Shown piece by piece: positions 45,801 through 57,700 of a stretch of 64,000 bases of DNA. The notes below the pieces were generated by a model, which was not told the origin of the DNA, searched no databases, and saw only the letters and a list, made by a program, of their open reading frames with translations. This DNA is from Isoetes taiwanensis (Eukaryota > Streptophyta > Lycopodiopsida > Isoetales > Isoetaceae). Each line of letters opens with the position of its first letter. Position 1 is the stretch's first letter. The position numbers and the translations under genes are program-made. Location of the stretch: positions 34,023,166 to 34,087,165 of the forward strand of contig JAJEKV010000003.1 of NCBI GenBank assembly GCA_021234155.1, in the 5' to 3' direction.

Positions 45801-46053
45801 CTTTCCAGTTGTCTTCCAACATCGAAATTGCAATACCAATATTGTCTTCCCCTAGCCTTTCATCATTAACAGCTTGACCAGGATCTGCTAGCACAATGAC
45901 TCCTTGGCCTACTATTTCCTTGTTGCACTTGTGCATGATTCTCACCTTCTTGTTCCTCCATTGCACCCTACTATAGAGGACTAATTGTTTTTCTTCAACA
46001 TTCTTGCTAGGAGTTGGTTTTTCATTGATATTGCTCTTTTCAATATGTTGCAC
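42843..46053 (-). pseudogene. Transposase-like gene (RNase H-fold, DUF7869-like family), frame-shifted
   Basis: On the minus strand the gene starts near 46053 and runs through 45430 in one frame (VLYSRVQWRNKKVRIMHKC, LEDNWKGKGLGDKECFG, VPCIMAWPISSVQ, FFTIEQLVEARATF). It continues in a second frame from about 45440 to 44439 (LVDERRTYMYTIFEHALQDE, KWICAKAWQSIHAIPTSSW, CNLCAKLKETLDK, LCIIHDKMDQQKTCL, FHIGSIMRCLRNYENG). Further pieces are at 43989-44240, 43623-43946 and 42843-43100 (VRVEWWCPVHQ, RYSDCWTKRW). I know this layout from a large family, common in mosses, ferns and some animals, whose core has a DKMDQ/DGMDQ acidic motif and a DUF7869-like transposase or nuclease fold. The segment with the later acidic residues and the HTHE-type motif is not found. 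One frameshift near 45440 and several later breaks disable it. Whether the family is a mobile element or a domesticated gene is not clear to me. Confidence 0.6.
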
Positions 46054-46361
46054 ACCATCTTGAGTTGGAGAGGCACCATTGACCTAGGCAAATTGCACCC
46101 TTTTTAGTTAATGAGTAGGAAAAAATTATTACACCATAAGATAAAAAAAGTACGTACATTTATGGAATATGTAGAGGTAAATCAGATTTTTTTAAAAGCA
46201 AGAAATTCCTTGGAAATAGGTTTAATATAATAATAACAATGGGCGTAAACGAAATCATTTAAAACAAGAATTTTCGTGGCAACAACAAGGAAATGATATT
46301 ATCCTAATTTCAATTATCGAAAATTTGGATATATGATTACGAAAAGACATATAGCTGATGG

Positions 46362-46456
46362 ACGTGAGAATTTATTATCCATAATAATATACCCTAAATT
46401 TCGTACGCCTGGCGTGTTATTTGAGGCAATAAATTATTCACGCTAATTTCTAATTA
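46362..46456. repeat. Direct repeat copy 1 (with 47409-47541)
   Basis: GTGAGAATTTATT, CGTACGCCTGGCGT and AAATTATTCACGCTAA are shared in order with 47409-47541, about 1.05-1.09 kb away, with indels between the blocks. The two could be degenerate terminal repeats of an element enclosing the acidic-repeat block. Confidence 0.65.
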
Positions 46457-46534
46457 ACCCTATATAAATCCGGTTCACGCTCTCAAGACCTCCATTCTGT
46501 CCAAATTTTTTTTTCTGCCCGCCATTGATTCTTC

Positions 46535-46780
46535 CTCTGATGAAGAGGAGGAAGAGGAGGAATTGGACATGGAAGAGGAGGAGTTGAGCTCCTCTGATTC
46601 CTCCTCCCATGAAGAGGAGGAAGAGGAGGAGTTGGAGGAAGAGGAGGAGATGTCCTCTCAAGAGCACCACGACCAGCTCTGCTTGAGGTTGGCTTGACCA
46701 CGAAGCGAGAATGAAATCTCTGAAGAGGAGGAGGAGGAAGAGGAGGAGGAGGCGGAGGAGGAAGAAGATGAGGAGGAAGG
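46535..46780. repeat. Purine-rich GAGGAGGAA repeat
   Basis: Imperfect GAGGAA/GAGGAG repeats over about 245 bp. The plus strand would read Glu/Asp/Ser-rich, the minus strand Pro/Leu-rich. There is a TATATAAA box at about 46462 but no adequate start codon. I take it as low-complexity DNA, not a gene. Confidence 0.7.
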
Positions 46781-47408
46781 TCGACAATTCGACTAGTTTT
46801 TAGAATGGTTGAGAGATGAGCCGTTTGCATGTCTCCTTTTATTTTTTTTTTTCACCTTTCTTTCTTTTCTAACACCTTTCTTTCTTCTTTGTTGCAGGCG
46901 TGGAAGATCAATGATGCAGATCCCTGCCCCTTTTTTTTGGTTGCTTACGTAAGCTTTGGACACGCCTCGGGCATTTTTTTTCCCCAGTAATTTTGTGAAA
47001 AGCCTTCGGGCATCAGACATTCTCCTCTTATGAATGAAATCAAACGGTTTTAAGTCATAAAATTTTCTTCAAAAAGTGTTCTTGAGCAGTTTTTACAGAC
47101 ATAAAATTATTTGAATTAAATCCAACTGTTTTCTCCAATTATTTTGTCTCCAAGTCATTATCTCTAAAATTTTGTATCTCCAAATTTTGTCTCAACAAAG
47201 TCTAAGAACACTATAAATCAACCACATGAGAAATCTCTGATTCATCCACAGAACCATAGGAAATTTTCCTATACGACCTAAAACAATTCCCCAACCTTAC
47301 AAGTCATTTTTAGCCTTGATAATTTTGCCTTAAAAATCATTTTTAATTTAGCCTATATAAAATTTCTAAATTCTATTTTTTCGAATGCAATAAATGGAAT
47401 AAAATGCC

Positions 47409-47560
47409 GTGAGAATTTATTGCATGAAATGCAATATTCTCCATATATACCATATACATGTCATGTCTGGCGGGAAGACCGTACGCCAGGCGTATTAATT
47501 CAAGCAATCAATTATTCACGCTAACTTATTTCTAACTAGTAAATTGCCCATCGTTGGTGG
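47409..47560 (-). repeat. Direct repeat copy 2 abutting a Helitron-like 3' end
   Basis: The repeat shared with 46362-46456 ends at TTTCTAACTA near 47541. At that point, read on the minus strand, a hairpin GCCCACCAACGATGGGC is followed after 6 nt by CTAGT, as at 34647-34672. So a Helitron-like end may have landed in, or formed part of, this copy. Confidence 0.5.
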
Positions 47561-50140
47561 GCTTTACATGTGTTCACCTTTTGTGATCATTCCATGTGAT
47601 TGTTCACAAACAATGGGATAGTAATGTGTTACCAGTAGTTTGAGGAGCCCCGTAAATATCGGATGCCATCACTTTTAAACCATAGGTATATCCGGGTCTT
47701 TAACATGTTAAAAACCACATCACAAAAAAATACATGTCGTTTCTGTGGACTTAGTGGATTTTTTGTGATTTAAGACTGATTCAAACATGTAGTTTGAACG
47801 TTACTATTCAATATAGCCTAATGGGTAATGGGTTTTTCTTAGCAATGTGGCCTATAAAGTATAATTAAAACTTGGGCCCATATGAAGAAAGGGGACGCTT
47901 TAGTCTTGTTGCCATGATCCTTTGTAACGTTGGGAACACATCAACAATACGTGGGTGCGTATTGAGATGAGGTCTTTTTTCACACATGCAAACTTACTCA
48001 AAAATTTGCTATATGACCAAATGGATGATAAGGCAAAAAGAGCATAAGTAGTGTGTCTTTATGTACTTATAGCAATGGTGCCTAGCAAAAAACCTAGAGG
48101 GTGAGATAAGTTGGCGTAGTTAGCATTTGGGCTAAAGTTGGAAACTTGTAACTGGAATTTTGTGTTCATTCTACTTTAGATTATTGAGATTATGTGCATG
48201 TCTTCAAATGTCTATGTTTATTGTATGTTAGAACTATAGAATGCATATTGCGTTTTTACATGTCTTATTTTCCCTTGGATTGAAGAAGTTGAAAGAAGCT
48301 ATTCGTGTGTTGTAGAGGTCATTTGGTAACTTTCTAGATTAGATTGTAGCTCTTTCTGCTCTTACGGTAGTTGTTCAGCCCTCTTAAGTTTAAAATTCAA
48401 ATCAACTATGCTTTCCTAAACAATCTCACAGAGTCTATTGCTATTGTAAGGATCCAACATACCCTTTGGTGTTTTTTTTTCTTCTTTTTTTGTGCACACA
48501 TATTTTAAGATTGTGATAAATAGACATTATCACTTTGTCTAATATTATTGCATAGGGATGAGCATCAAATGCGAAAAATGATCCAAATCATCTTAAGAGT
48601 AGTTTGAACTAAGGGCTTTTACACAACTTGCTTATGCTTCTGGCAACAAAGGCGGGTAAAACATTATGAGGAACTATACTAAGATCGTCCAAGAATGACA
48701 AAAGGAACTACAATCCTTCTTTTCAATTCTTTTTCCAAGCATTTAGGCCAGACCCCATGATGATCACCCGATAAAAGTAAAATAAGAACTTCAAATTCTT
48801 GAAGATCCAAGCAGAAAGTCAAGAGAAAGCGAGAAACAACTATAATTGCAAAAAGGATCATGTTATTGAAAGCCTCGGGGCCTTAAGCATGATAGCTTTA
48901 TCAACGAGAATCACATCTTTTGTTCTAATAAAGTTGCAAATACAGGTTTGATGCTCTGCATTGGAAGTAGCATTAGAATACTCTATAGATATAAAAAGTA
49001 TATGTTGTAAAGACACGTGAGTAGCCAATGTAGTTGATTTTACTTAAGTGACATAGAATAAGCTACATTCACAGATCCAGAAAAAATCATATAAGCGCAA
49101 GCTCGTCCAAGCTCCAGTCCCAAAACCCTGCTATCAGGTAGAATATTCCATAAACTCTATGTATTAATCAAATGTCTAACTTGGACAGATATATGGCAAA
49201 TGCCATGTTAACTTCACCAATTGCATTAGTACTCATCATGCAACTCCCAACAATTGTCCAAAAGCACACCTTTAAGTCTTTGTAGTGGTAGCACTTGGAT
49301 ACTTTCTAACCGCACAAAGTGGAAATATGCCAATGTTCTCAAGACAGACAAAGCCATGGCTACAAGGAAGGCCGAGGTACATTGATAACTACAAATTAAA
49401 TCTGAGCCCGAACTACAAATGCGGTGAGCTTTTGCAATGCGATGTAGAAGCAATGGGTTCGCGATAAATCATCCGATTGAGCTCAATGTCTATCTAAGTA
49501 GATGCCTTACTTAGAACTATTTTAAGCCCCATACATAATCTCAGCACAAGCAATATATAGACTTACATGAGAGCATTTCACAACCTGTAAGGATTGGGAA
49601 GTTGGAATTAAGCACTTGCATGGCAAAGCAAAAGTTCCATTTCAAGTCTGGGTGTAAGAAGGGAATTCTAAACAATACCAATAACTTACCAAGGAACAAT
49701 CACCAACAACTTCTGATATATCTATAGCAGGCCTTCAATAGTCCTCCTTAAGAAGTCATGTAAACTTTATCTTGTTGAGAAAATAATCTCCTCTGAGACA
49801 CAATTGTTTAGAAGAAAGAATTTCTACTTGATGATCAGAATGAAGCTCACATTTGGATGCACACTTACATCAGGCACTCCGACAACGATGACACATATAT
49901 AACCTATTGTTCCTTAAATTCCATGCCTGAATCTATTGTATTTCCTTCATATGCTGCCTGTCTACAATCATCCACATGTATTTACTAAAGGATTAGAGCA
50001 GACGATTCATGAGCTGTAAATAAGCTACCATGCTTGGGCATTACCGTCATGTTTATCATGAGTAATGTTGCCCAGCAAGAAATAAAAGATTGGCAGTTCA
50101 TTGTGCTGCTATAGACTGCCACAACAAGAGAATGGTGATT
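47561..50140. other. Long AT-rich stretch, no recognised gene
   Basis: Nothing beyond short open frames. If the feature at 47536 is a Helitron 3' end, its body would extend into this interval, but I see no Rep/helicase motif and no clear TC 5' end. Confidence 0.4.
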
Positions 50141-50145
50141 TAGCG

Positions 50146-50585
50146 ACGTGGGCTTGCGACGTTCCTGCGACGTGACGTCACAATTTACGTGACCATGCGG
50201 CGTCAATGCGGCGTCGCGTCGCGAGAACGTCGCATCGCGGCGGTATCTGCGACGTCGACACTTTCGTGACTGGCGGATCTGTCACGCCCGGTGGATGTCG
50301 GCGCCAAGTGGGCGACGGTTGCCACATTTATGGCGCCACGTCGCATGCGGCGTCAGCGTCACTTGGTCTATCTGCCACGCCCGGGTGGATCGGGGCGCCG
50401 CGTGGGCGGCGGAGGTGTCACGCCCGGTGGATATCGCGATGTGGATCGTCGCATGCGGCGTGGCGTGACATTCTGAAACGGATGACACGTCGATGCGTAT
50501 TTGCCACGTGTCTTGCCAAGTCGTAGGTGACTGGCGGTGGCCGTTGACAATACGTCGCGTCGACGCGTATCTGGCGATGTCAAAA
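50146..50585. repeat. CG-rich block at left edge of satellite array
   Basis: About 440 bp extremely rich in CGACGT, GCGGCG and CGTCGC, unlike the AT-rich DNA before it. Internal near-repeats include GTCACGCCCGGTGGAT (near 50281 and 50418) and GCCACGCCCGGGTGGATC. A word set CGCGAGAACGTCGCATCGCG recurs with slight change at the right edge of the array (58499-58523). CpG is dense and undecayed. Confidence 0.7.
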
Positions 50586-53500
50586 CTCATTTCTTAGTTG
50601 GGTGAACATGTGTGGTCTTACGCCCGCGGAACTTGCTCCCGGGCAATGTCGGCGTCCCGAGTCCATTGGCGCGAGACGAATCGTGGGTTCCGGGAGGGAG
50701 ATCGTCAGTCCCCAAATTACTTTGGGGAGGAAATTCGGGCAAGCGGCTTAGAAGGGATTTTAGGGTCCGGTTCTGGCGTCAACACCCCCACTCCACATCA
50801 AGTCACGGCGCAAGGTCGGCCAAACCGACAAGGAGAGGGCCTCCCCAAACGTAAACCCCGTGGGTTGCCGTGGTTCTAGAAGGGTTTGCGTTTTGGGGCC
50901 AAGACTTGGTCTGTTGCACTTGGAACTCGCCGAAGAAGTAGCAAATGAGAATCTGGGAGTAAAGGGGAACTGCCGGGCGGAGTTTGGGCCTGTCCTCCTC
51001 CTCGATGTGGCAAGTAGAAGTCGGGGCGCTTTTGCGATGGCAAGACATTCATAAATTAAGCAATTAATGCATTGTGCGAAAATAAATTATGATTTTTGCC
51101 ACCGGATTCCTAATTCATCTCGGCCTACAGCCCAATTTTGAAATTTTCTGAGAAGGGTCTAGGTCAAAGGGTTAGCATTAGAGCGGTCGGGGCGGCCGTT
51201 GCGGGGCAACCGAAATAGCACCCTTCCCCAAGTCAAAGCGAGACCAGGGACCTGCGGGGATCCCTCACAAGAGGGGAGAGTCCAGGACCCCAAGAGGCGG
51301 ATCCAAAAAAAGTTCCCGAGGCAGCCCCTTCCTCGGCGGCTCCCACGAGGCTGCGCTAATGACCACCCTCCGGGCCGCCCCCCTATCCCAACCGTTGGAT
51401 CCTCCGGTCGGGGGCCCCTCTTCGGGAAGGCCCAAAAGATTCCGGATCGGTCCTGAGAACTTGTCAAACCGCCCTAGGGCGTCCCGAGGTCGGTCTTGTA
51501 TAAACCGGCAGTGTTTTGTCGTTCGGCACAGGGAGGCTCCTAATGGCAAATCGACCCTGCCAAATCGTCCTGAATGGCGAAATTAGCCTAGGGAGCAAGT
51601 TACAAGTCGGTTTTGCAAAAGAAAGAAACACTCACGCCCTTCCCTACCAGGTATCCCGCACCCACATCCTAGGCCAATTGACTCTGAAAGTGTGATGGAA
51701 GTGAGCTACTTTGGCTTCTTGGAGGTCGGGTGGTCTTACGCCACGGAACTTGGTCCCTGTGGCAATGTCGACGTTTCAGTCCATTGGCAGAGCCAAATCG
51801 CGATTCGTGGAGGGGAGGTTGCCCGTCCCCCCCCGTGGGCCTTGGGAGAGGGAAATTCGGGCAAGCGGCTTCCTGGGGATTTTAGGGTCCCCCGGCTCAA
51901 GCGTCAACACCACCGCTCCACGTCAAGTCACGGCGCAAAGGTCCCTACCGAATCGGACAAGGAGGGGCCTCAAACGTAAACCCCGTGGGTTGCCGTGTTC
52001 TAGAAGGGTTTGCGCTTTGGGGGCCAAGACTTGGTCTCATTGCACTTGGGACTGGCCAGAAGCCGCAGGCCTTGAGAATACGGAGCAAGGGGAACCGACG
52101 GAGCGCGAGTTTGGGCCTGTCCTCCTCCGATGTGGCAAGTAGAAGTCGGGGCGCTTTTGCGAAAGGGGCAAGACATTCATAAATTCGCAATTAATGCATT
52201 GTACAAAAATAAATTATGATTTTTGCCAGTGGATTCCTAATTCATCTCAAGCACACAGCCCAATTTTTCGAAATTTTCGAGAAGGTCTAGGTCAAAGGGT
52301 TAGCATTAGAATCGGTCGGGGCAGCCCGCTTGGTGGGGGCAACCCGAGTGGCACCCTTCCCCAAGTCAAACGAGACCAGGACCTGCGGGGGATCCCTCAC
52401 AAGAGGGGAGAGTCCCACCCCAAGAGGCGGGATCCAAAAAAAGTTCCCCGAGGCAGCCCTTCCGGGCGCTCCCCTTGGGGGTCGCTGCGCTAATGACCAC
52501 CCTCCCGAGTCGGTTCCCCTATCCGACCGTTGGATCCTCCTGGCCGGGGGCCCCTCTTCGGAAGGCCCAAAAGATTTCAGATCGGTCCGGGAGAACTTGT
52601 CAAACCGCTGGCATCCCGAGGTCGGTCTTGTATAAACCCGCGAGTTTTGTCGTTCGCACCGGGAGGCTCCTAATGGCAAATCGACCACCAAATCGTCCGA
52701 ATGGCGAAATTAGCCTAGGGAGCAAGTTACAAGGTCGGTTTTGCAAAAGGTCGGTTTGCAAAAGAAAGAAACACTCACGCCCTCCACGACAAGTATCCCG
52801 CACCCACATCCTAGGCCAATTGACTACGAAAGTGTGATGGAAGTGAGCTACTTTGGCTTTTTGGAGGTCGGGTGGTCTTCGCCCGCGGAACTTGGTCCCT
52901 GTGGCAATGTCGACGTTTCGAGTCCATTGGCGCAGCCAAATCAGCGATTCCGAGAGGGGAGGTCGCCTGGCCCGTCCCCCGTGGCCTTGGGAGAGGAAAT
53001 TCGGGCAAGCAGCTTCCGGGGATTTTAGGGTCCCCGCCTCAAGGCCAATACCCCCACTCCACGCCAAGTCACTGGCGCAAGGTCCCTACCGGGACCGACA
53101 AGGAGAGGGCCTCCAAACGAAACCCCGTGGGCTGCTGTGTTCTAGAAGGGTTTGCATTTTGGGGCCAAGACTTGGTCTCACTGCACTTGGGACCCGGGCC
53201 GAAGCCGCAGCGAGAATACTGAGCAAGGGGAACTGGACGGAGCGGAGTTTGGGCCTCGCCCTCCTCCCGATGTGGCAAGTAGAAGCTCTGGGGGCTTTTG
53301 CAAAGGGCAAGACATTCACAAATTCGCAATTAATGCATTGTACTGAAAAAATAAATTATGATTTTTGCCACCTGGATTCCTAATTCCCAATTTTCGAAAT
53401 TTTCTGGAGAAGGTCTAGGTCAAAGGGTTAGCATTAGAATCGGTCGGGCAGCCCGTTCTGCGGCAACCGAAGCCGCACCCTTCCCAAGTCAAACGAGACC

Positions 53501-56500
53501 AGACCTTGCGGGATCCCTCACAAGAGGGAAGAGTCCCGGACCCCAAGAGGGATCAAAAAGTTCCCGAGGCCCCCTTCCCGGCGCTCCCCCAGGGGCTGCA
53601 CGCTAATGACCACCCTCCCGGGCCGGTTCCCCTATCCGACCGTTGATCCTCCGGGTCGAGGGGGGCCCTCTTCTGAAGGCCCAAAAGATTCAGACGGTCC
53701 GGGAGAACTTGTCAAACCAGCGGGGCGCCCTAAGGTCTGGTCTTGTATAAACCGCAGTGTTTTGTCGTTCGCACCGGGAGGCTCGAATGGCAAATCGACC
53801 ACCAAATCGTCCGGAATGGCTAAATTAGCCTAGGGAGCAAGTTACAAGGTCGGTTTGCAAAAGAAAGAAACACTCACGCCCTCCACGCGGCATATCCCGC
53901 ACCCACATCCTAGGCCAATTGACTACGAGTGTGTGATGGAAGTGAGCTACTTTGGCTTCTTGGAGGTCGGGTGGTCTTCCGCCACGGAACTTGGTCCCCG
54001 TGGCAATGTCGATGTTCTCGAGTCCATTGGCGTGAGCCAAATCGCGATTCGAGAGGGGAGGTTGCCCGTCCGGCCCCCGTGGCCTTGGGGAGAGGAAATT
54101 CGGGGCAAGCAGCTTCCGGGGATTTTAGGGTCCCCGCCTCGCCAACACCCCCACTCCATCGCCAAGTCACGGCGCCAAGGTCCCTACCGAATCGACAAGG
54201 AGAGGGCCTCCAAACGTAAACCCCGTGGGTTGCCAGTTCTAGAAGGGTTTGGCGCTTTGGGGCCCAAGACTTGGTCTGCTGCACTTGGGACTGGCCGAGA
54301 AGCCGCAGTGAGAATACGAGCAAGGGAAACTAACGGGAGCGAGTTTGGGCCTGTCCTCCTCCGATGTGGCAAGTAGAAGTCGGGGGCACTTTTGCAAAGG
54401 GCAAGACATTCATAAATTCGCAATTAATGCATTGTACGAAAATAAATTATGATTTTTGCCACCTGGATTCCTAATTCATCTCCAAAGACACAGCCCAATT
54501 TTCAAATTTTTTGAGAAGGTATAGGTCAAAGGGTTAGCATTAGAACGGTCGGCAGCCCGCCCGTGGCAACCGAAATGCTGGCACCCTTCCCCAAGTCAAA
54601 CGAGACCCCAGACCTTGCAGGGGATCCTCACAAGAGGGGAAAGTCCTGACCCCAAGAGGCTGGATCCAAAAAGTTCCCGAGGCAGCCCTTCCCCGGCAGC
54701 TCCCCGGGGGCTGCAGACGCTAATGACCACCCTCCCTAGCCCGGTTCCCCTATCCGACCGTTGGATCCTCCGGCCGGGGGCCCTTCTTGAAGGCACAAAA
54801 GATTCCGTCACGGCCTGGAGAACTTGTCAAACCGCTGGGCGCCCCGAGGTCGGTCTTGTATAAACCACAGTGTTTTGTCGTTCGAACCGGGAGGCTCGAA
54901 TGGCAAATCGACCCTGCCAAATCGTCCGGAATGGCGAAATTAGCCTAGGGAGCAAGTTACAAGGTCGGTTTTGCAAAAGAAAGAAACACTCACGCCCTCC
55001 ACGACAAGATATCCCGCACCCACATGTGATGGAAGTGAGCTACTTTGGCGCTTCTTGGAGGTCGGGTGGTCTTCCTCGCCACGGAACTTGGTCCCTGTGG
55101 CAATGTCGACGTTTTTGAGTCCATTGGCGCGAGCCAAATCGCGATTCCGAGAGGGGAGGTCGCCCGTCCGGCCCCTGTGGCCTTGGGGAGAGGAAATTCG
55201 GGCAAGCAGCTTCCCGGGGATTTTAGGGTCCCCCCTCCTGGCGCCAACACCCCCACTCCACGTCAAGTCACGGGGAAGGGTCCCGGCCGAATCTGACAAG
55301 GAGAGGGCCTCCGAAACGTAAACCCCGCGGGTTGCCGTGTTCTAGAAGGGTTTGGCGCTTTGGGGCCAAGACTTGGTCTGTTGCACTTGGGACCTGGGCC
55401 GAAAAAGCCGCAATGGAGAATACGGAGCAAGGGGAACCGGCGAGTGGAGTTTGGGCCTGTCCTCCTCCCGATGTGACAAGTAGAAGTCTGGGCGCTTTGC
55501 GATGGCAAGACATTCACAAATTCGCAATTAATGCATTGTAAATAAAATAAATTATGATTTTTGCCACCTGGATTCCTAATTCATCTCCAAAGACACCCCA
55601 ATTTTTCGAAATTTTCGGAGAAGGTCTAGGTCAAAGGGTTAGCATTACAACGGTCGGGGCAGCCCGCTCTGGCAACCGAAGCCGCACCCTTCCCCAAGTC
55701 AAACGAGACCAGGACCTTGCAAGGATCCCACAAGAGGGGAGAGTCCGGACCCCAAAAGGCGGGATCCAAAAGTTCCCGAGGCAGCCCTTTCCCGCGCCAG
55801 CCTCCCCTGGGTCGCACGCTAACGACCACCCTCCCGAGCCCGGTCCCCTATCCGGCCGTTGGATCCTCCGGTCGGGGGCCCCTCTTCGGGGAAGGCCCAA
55901 AAAGATTCCAGATCGGTCCGAGAACTTGTCAAACCGCTTGAGGGCGCCCCGAGGTCGGTCTTGTATAAACCGCAGTGTTTTGTCGTTCGGGAACCGGGGA
56001 GGCTCGAATGGCAAATCGACCCCGCCAAATCGTCCTGAATGGCGAAATTAGCCTAGGAGCAAGTTACAAGGTCGATTTTGCAAAAAAAAAGAAACACTCA
56101 CGCCCTCCACTCTGCAAGATCCCGCACCCACATCCTAGGCCAATTGACTACGAGTGTGATGGAAGTGAGCTACTTTGGCTTCTTGGAGGTCGGGTGGTCT
56201 TCTCATTACACGGAACTTGGTCCCCGTGGCAATGTCGACGTTTGAGTCCATTGGCACAAATCCTGTGTTGCCCGGCCCCGCCCCCGTGGTCTTGGGGAGA
56301 GGAAATTCGGGCAAGCGGCCGGGATTTTAGGGTCCCCGCTCAAGGCCAACACCCCCACTCCACGCCAAGTCACGGCAAAGGTCCCGGCCAACCAAATCGA
56401 CAAGGAGAGGGCCTCCAAACGTAAACCCCGTGGGTTGCCGTGTTCTAGAAGGGTTTGCGCTTTGGGGGCCAAGACTTGGTCTGTTGCACTTGGGACTCGC

Positions 56501-56742
56501 CGAAGCCGCAATGAGAATACTGAGCAAGGGGAACTGACGGAGCGGAGTTTGGTCCCGTCCTCCTCCCCGATGTGGCAAGTAGAAGTCGGGGGCTTTTAGT
56601 GGGCAAGACATTCATAAATTCAAGAATTAATGCATTGTACCGAAAATAAATTCTGATTTTTTGCCACCGGATTCCTAATTCATCTCCAAAGACACGACCC
56701 AATTTTCGAATTTTCGAGAAGGTCTAGGTCAAAGGGTTAGCT

Positions 56743-57081
56743 AAGGTCAAAGAAATGGAGTTTGTGGGATCGTTGTACTTGGGGTTGACCTTAGTCAATG
56801 GGACGTTATACTTGGTCTAAGATTGCATTGAGAATATAAGCATCATAACTATTAGAATGAAGATAAATGATTACAGAAAAGCATCATAACTACTAGAATG
56901 AAGTTAAATGATTACAGAAAAGCAAAAGACTACTGCGGGTTGGGGGGGTTTAGATTTGGTTGCTTGTAATGATGGTTGTGTTTCAGTATCAAGGCATATG
57001 GATAGAGAGAATGCCCTTGTTCAACGGACTGCTTCCTAAAGCTATTTGACATGGATGGCATAATTAACTCGTAATAAACTG
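56743..57081. other. AT-rich insertion within satellite array, with 41-bp tandem duplication
   Basis: The satellite stops after AAAGGGTTAGC and resumes at GAATTCGGGGCAAGCAGC, skipping part of the unit. Between lie about 340 bp of non-satellite DNA. This contains a 41-bp unit (GCATCATAACTATTAGAATG and the following 21 bp) repeated at 56840 and 56881. Confidence 0.8.
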
Positions 57082-57700
57082 AATTCGGGGCAAGCAGCTT
57101 TCGGGGGGATTTTAGGGTCACCGCTCAAGGCCAACACCCCCCTCTCCACGCCAAGACACGGCCGCAAGGTCCCGCCAAATCGACAAGGAGAGGGCCTCCA
57201 AACGTAAACCCCGTGAGTTGCCGTGTTTCTAGAAGGGTTTTCGCTTTGGGGGCCGAGTTTTTTGGTCTTCCGCCACGTAACTTGGTCCCTAGGGCAATGT
57301 CGATGTTCTCGAGTCCATTGGCGAGCCAAATTGCAGTTCCGAGAGGGGAGGTCGCCCCACGCCCATCCCCGGGGCCTTAGGGAGAGGGAAATTCGGGGCA
57401 AGCAGGGGATTTTAGGGTCACCGCCTCAAGGCCAACACCCTCACTCCACGCCAAGACACACTAGCAAAGGTTCCAAAGCCCGATCGAGGAGAGGGCCTCG
57501 AAATGTAAACCCCGAGAGTTGCCGTGTTCTAGAAGGGTTTTCGCTTTTGGGGCCGAAGTTTTGGTCTTCCGCCACGAACTTGGTCCCTAGGGCAATGTCG
57601 ACGTTTCGAGTCCATTGGCAGCCAAATTGTAGTTCTCGGAGAGGGGAGTCGCCTCGTCCCGGCCCCTGTGGCCTTAGGAGAGGAAATTAGGGGCAAGCGG
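57082..57700. repeat. Sub-array of about 0.3-kb internally deleted satellite units
   Basis: Here only the segment from AATTCGGGGCAAGCAG to GGTTTTCGCTTT is kept, joined directly to TTTGGTCTTCCGCCACG. It repeats with a period of about 305 bp (57085, 57390, and a third start near 57687 leading back into a full unit). Bases such as TTGCCGTGTT-CTAGAAGGGTTTTCGC and CCCTAGGGCAATGT are specific to these units, so they form their own subfamily. Confidence 0.8.

Noticed and set aside
46483-46830. Proline-rich 115-residue frame on the minus strand
   Set aside because: Composition of the GAGGAA repeat read in reverse; no start context or domain.
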